Assembly: GCA_023382535.1 (NCBI GenBank)
Contig: JAHDWA010000122.1
Span: forward strand, 1 to 18,799
Source: Anaerolineae bacterium
GTDB lineage: Bacteria; Chloroflexota; Anaerolineae; 4572-78; J111
Length of the DNA stretch: 18,799 bases
Reading direction: 5' to 3'
Shown here: one piece after another, positions 15,839-18,799 of the stretch
Numbering within the stretch: the first letter of the stretch is position 1
Layout: every line of letters begins with the position of its first letter
Program-made: the position numbers and the translations under genes
The notes under the pieces: generated by a model
The model's database searches: none
Told to the model about the DNA's origin: nothing
The model's input: only the letters and a program-made list of their open reading frames with translations

Positions 15839-18682
15839 ATGGCTGAGACCGTCTTAACAGCAGACCGCTCCGGCAGCCCGGCTGCCAATATGCTCCTGAG
15901 TACCAAATTATTTATTCCCCAGGCGCGGCAACGGCAGGACGTACTGCTCCGCCCCCGCCTGATCGAACGGTTGAAGGCTGGGTCAGTCCGCCCGCTGACC
16001 CTCATCTCGGCCCCGGCTGGCTTTGGCAAAACCACCCTCCTGGCCGAATGGATTTCCCACAGTGAACGCTGCGTCTGCTGGCTCTCCCTGGATGAAACCG
16101 ATAATGACCTGACCCGTTTTTTGACCTATGTCATCGCCGCCCTCCAACTGCTCAAGGCTGAGTTTGGTCAGGTCATTCTGGGGATGCTCCACGCTCCCCA
16201 ACCGCCCCCTCTCGAAAATCTGATGACCACCCTGGTGAATGAGATCATTCAGACCCTGGCCGAATTTGCCCTGGTTCTGGATGATTATCACCTGATCCAC
16301 CTGCCGGCTATTCACGCGGCTGTCGCTTTTTTGTTGAACCATCTCCCCCCCAATATGCACCTGATCCTCACCAGCCGGGCCGACCCCTCCCTCCCCCTGG
16401 CCCGGCTGCGCGTGCGCGGCCAGTTGACCGAATTGCGAGCCGCCGACCTGCGCTTTACCCCGGATGAAGCTATCGCTTTCTTTCACCAGATTAAGGCTTT
16501 ACCGCTCCCGACCGCTCAGATCGAAGAGTTGGAAACGCGCACCGAAGGCTGGGGCGCCGGGTTGCACCTGGCGGCGCTGTCGTTGCAAGGGTTGGACACG
16601 GTTGGCACTGCTCGCTTCATCCGTGACTTTACCGGCAGCCACCATCATGTTTTTGATTACCTGACCGAGGAAGTTCTTCAGCAGCAGCCGGAGGAGATTC
16701 AACGTTTCTTGTTGTACACTTCTGTTTTGGACCGGCTGTGTAATCCTTTGTGTGATGCCGTCCTCGGAAAGCCGGAAGGCGGAACGCCCCGCGTGAAGGA
16801 TGAGAAGGAAATATTCCCTGAGTCTTCATCCTTCATACCCAAAGGGCACGATGTCCTTCATCCTTCATCCTTTATCCTTGAATATCTTGAACACGCCAAC
16901 CTCTTCCTCGTACCCCTCGACGGCGAACGGCGCTGGCATCGCTATCATCATCTCTTTGCTAATTTTCTCCGCGACCGCTTGACCCGTGAAGTCGGCGCTG
17001 TGGGCGTCGCAGCCCTCCACTGTCGAGCCAGTAGGTGGTATGAGCAAGAGGGGTTGGTTGACGAGGCTATAAATCACGCCCTGGCCGGGCACGATTTTGA
17101 GCAGGCAGTCCGTCTGATCGAGTTTGTTCATATTATCAAGTGGCAGGCCGGTGAAATCAAGACGCTGCAAGCTTGGTTGGCGACCCTGCCGGTGGCATCC
17201 TGGCGTACACACCCGCGCCTATGGCTGGTTCAAGCTTGGGCCTCCATAACAGTCGGCGAGTTTTCCGAGGCGGATGAGAAGCTGCGGGGGGCCGAAGAAG
17301 CCCTCGCTTTTCTGGACGAGGAAAGTGCTCGCAGCCTGCGTCCTGAGGTTTTGGCTCTTCGCGCCAGCTATGCCAGCCTTATTCAAGACCCATCCGCCGT
17401 TGAGCTGGCGCAGCAGGCCCTGCGAGAATTGCCCAAAGACTACTGGCTGCGTGGGATACTGGTTGTTTTCCTGGGGACTGCCTATTATACAATGGGCGAT
17501 CTAAATGCCGCCGGGACTGTGTTGGCGCAAGGATCTGGCTCAACTCTGTCAACCCCCGGCCCTCAGCCTCATCAAATTCATCTACTGGTGTTTGACGGTA
17601 TGGTTCACCATGCCAAAGGTAGATTGCAAGCTGCCCGGGCGCTCATGCAGCGGGCCTTGGAACTGGCTGAGCCTGGGGGTCAACCCATCCCCTTTGTCGG
17701 GACCCTGTTTGCCTACATGTCCTCAAGCCTGGTGTTGTATGAGCTGGGTGAGTTTGATCAAGTTGAGGTCTATTTAGCCCGGTGCGCCGACCAGGCCGTG
17801 AAACTCGGTAGCGCCGAGGCTCAGGTCTTTGCCCTGAGCGGCCTGGCCCGTATTTGTCTCGCGCGTGGTGACTTGGCCGCCGCGGCGAGTTACACCGATC
17901 AAATTGACACCCTCCTGCAAGCCCAAGCCTTGGCCAGTGGCATTATGGCCTATGTCGAATACCATCGCTTCCAACTCCTGCTGAAGCAAGGAAACCTCGC
18001 GGCTGCTACGGTATGGGCCGAGACGCACTCCGATCAGTCAAGTCCGTTAAATCCCTATGCCTTCCACCGCCTGGCGCTGCCACAAATACTGATCGCCCAG
18101 GGGAGGTTTGAAACCGCTTTGGACAAACTCGCCGTCCTCATCCAGGAAGCTGAGGCCACCGGCCACGGCAGTTTGTTGATTAAAGCCCTGGTTTTGCAAG
18201 CGCTGGCTTTTCAGGCGTATGGCAACAACAAGCAGGCCTTGACTACCCTCGAACAGGCCTTGACCCTGGCCGAACCGGAGGGCTACATCCGCCCCTTCGT
18301 GGATGAGGGACTGCCGATGGCGGCCCTGCTCCGCGAAGCCCACACCCGCGCCATTATGCCCGCCTATGTCACCAGGCTCCTGGCCGCCTTTCGGAAGGAT
18401 GAAGGCGGAACGCTCCGCGTGAAGGATGAAACAAATTCGGAACCACTTCATCCCGCTTCGCGATCCTTCATCCCTCATCCTTTAGTAGAGCCTTTGAGCA
18501 AACGCGAACTGGAAATTCTGTCGCTGATAGCCCAAGGCTTGACCAATCCTGAAATCGGGCAGCAAATCTTCATCTCGGATCAGACGGTCAAGGTGCATAC
18601 CCGCAATATCTTCGGCAAACTCGGCGTTAACAGCCGGCGGCAGGCTGTTGCCAAGGCCAGGGGCTTGGGTTTGCTGTCCTGA
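15839..18682 (+). CDS. MalT/LAL-family LuxR transcriptional regulator (paralog 2)
   Basis: The 947-residue paralog of the protein at 7882 has the same domains: Walker A APAGFGKTT (58-66), Walker B ALVLDDYH (144-151), a TPR-like region and a LuxR HTH (886-947). The HTH differs from paralog 1 at only 4 of 62 residues, whereas the TPR-like middle is strongly diverged. Both should therefore read the same DNA site but sense different ligands (inference). A GTG 14 codons upstream is in frame, but the ATG at 15839 aligns with the MADT start of paralog 1 and has the matching ribosome-binding site. Two heptamer-repeat insertions are translated in frame: residues about 311-346, absent from paralog 1, and the linker at about 853-882. 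The first falls at the end of the NTPase/winged-helix region and could alter activity. Confidence 0.92.
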   Translation: MAETVLTADRSGSPAANMLLSTKLFIPQARQRQDVLLRPRLIERLKAGSVRPLTLISAPAGFGKTTLLAEWISHSERCVCWLSLDETDNDLTRFLTYVIAALQLLKAEFGQVILGMLHAPQPPPLENLMTTLVNEIIQTLAEFALVLDDYHLIHLPAIHAAVAFLLNHLPPNMHLILTSRADPSLPLARLRVRGQLTELRAADLRFTPDEAIAFFHQIKALPLPTAQIEELETRTEGWGAGLHLAALSLQGLDTVGTARFIRDFTGSHHHVFDYLTEEVLQQQPEEIQRFLLYTSVLDRLCNPLCDAVLGKPEGGTPRVKDEKEIFPESSSFIPKGHDVLHPSSFILEYLEHANLFLVPLDGERRWHRYHHLFANFLRDRLTREVGAVGVAALHCRASRWYEQEGLVDEAINHALAGHDFEQAVRLIEFVHIIKWQAGEIKTLQAWLATLPVASWRTHPRLWLVQAWASITVGEFSEADEKLRGAEEALAFLDEESARSLRPEVLALRASYASLIQDPSAVELAQQALRELPKDYWLRGILVVFLGTAYYTMGDLNAAGTVLAQGSGSTLSTPGPQPHQIHLLVFDGMVHHAKGRLQAARALMQRALELAEPGGQPIPFVGTLFAYMSSSLVLYELGEFDQVEVYLARCADQAVKLGSAEAQVFALSGLARICLARGDLAAAASYTDQIDTLLQAQALASGIMAYVEYHRFQLLLKQGNLAAATVWAETHSDQSSPLNPYAFHRLALPQILIAQGRFETALDKLAVLIQEAEATGHGSLLIKALVLQALAFQAYGNNKQALTTLEQALTLAEPEGYIRPFVDEGLPMAALLREAHTRAIMPAYVTRLLAAFRKDEGGTLRVKDETNSEPLHPASRSFIPHPLVEPLSKRELEILSLIAQGLTNPEIGQQIFISDQTVKVHTRNIFGKLGVNSRRQAVAKARGLGLLS
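16824..16883. repeat. Heptamer repeat element inserted in LAL 2 NTPase region
   Basis: Units CTTCATC and CTTCATA (16824-16837), the CCCAAAGGG core, and then CTTCATC, CTTCATC, CTTTATC and CTTGAAT (16856-16883) form a symmetrical element. Together with the upstream GC-rich part (from about 16769) it adds roughly 30 residues absent from paralog 1. Bases 16824-16856 are identical to 10486-10518. Confidence 0.75.
18395..18485. repeat. Heptamer repeat element in LAL 2 linker
   Basis: AAGGATG, AAGGCGG, a GCGGA..TCCGC mini-palindrome and another AAGGATG (18422-18428) are followed by inverse TTCATCC-type units to about 18482. Its middle matches the linker repeat of LAL 1, and its GC-rich part (GGCGGAACGC-CCGCGTG) matches the insertion at about 16780-16800, so it links the other two copies. 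Confidence 0.7.
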
Positions 18683-18708
18683 TCCAAAAAGCGCAGAGAA
18701 AACTTTGA

Positions 18709-18740
18709 AGCCCACTACCTCGCAGTGGGCTTTTTGTTTT
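18709..18740 (+). terminator. Rho-independent terminator of LAL 2
   Basis: AGCCCACT and AGTGGGCT form a perfect 8-bp stem around a 7-base loop, followed by TTTTG and TTTT. It is homologous to the terminator after LAL 1, with compensating stem changes and a different loop. Confidence 0.9.
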
Positions 18741-18744
18741 CTGT

Positions 18745-18791
18745 CAAAATACCACTTTTTATACCCCGTTTTGGGGTATGACACTACCACC
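18745..18791 (+). promoter_or_regulatory. Second copy of the operator/promoter block
   Basis: These 47 bases are identical to 10797-10843. They include the ATACCCC-N5-GGGGTAT palindrome (18761-18779) and the ATGACA -35 (18778-18783). The expected -10 lies just beyond the window edge. By analogy a downstream operon under the same control should begin about 65-80 bases past the end of the window. Confidence 0.65.
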
Positions 18792-18799
18792 ATCTATCG

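Overview
The window looks like a bacterial chromosome segment from a Chloroflexota lineage (Anaerolineae, Caldilineae or a relative). This is inferred from four things: two very large MalT/LAL-type LuxR regulators of the style that is abundant there, moderately GC-rich coding sequence with clear Shine-Dalgarno sites, AT-rich intergenic DNA, and heptanucleotide tandem repeats scattered between and inside genes. No rRNA, tRNA, CRISPR array or transposase gene was seen.

Left part (1-7220). A truncated LuxR/NarL-type DNA-binding C-terminus (+) converges on a block of minus-strand genes. These are a cysteine-rich DUF116 protein with a CRP/FNR-type palindrome just upstream, a lone BatA-like membrane-anchored von Willebrand A protein, a small YflT/GsiB-like general-stress protein, and a two-gene heterodimeric ABC exporter. 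The exporter's sequence motifs predict one canonical and one degenerate ATP site.

Middle (7221-7881). This AT-rich divergent intergenic region carries an exporter promoter (-) and a LAL promoter (+).

Right part (7882-18799). Two paralogous LAL regulators (about 950 aa each, same strand) bracket a four-gene cassette: a possible alpha/beta-barrel protein, a DyP-type heme peroxidase, a DUF4331 protein, and an SthA/disulfide-reductase-like flavoprotein lacking both redox cysteines. The last two genes overlap by one base. A sigma70-type promoter precedes the cassette, and its -35 overlaps a perfect palindrome, ATACCCC-N5-GGGGTAT. The same 47-bp block with that palindrome recurs after the second LAL at the window's right edge. 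The LALs have nearly identical DNA-binding domains (58 of 62 residues) but diverged sensor domains. Their promoters are similar, and their leaders carry the same small dyad enclosing the G-rich ribosome-binding site.

Working model (inference): a LAL-controlled peroxide or lipid-peroxide response module, in which [LAL - terminator - operator/promoter] is a repeated unit. The unit seen at the right edge should drive another cassette just outside the window. Heptamer repeats have invaded both LAL genes in frame, and one 33-bp repeat is read in different frames in the two paralogs.
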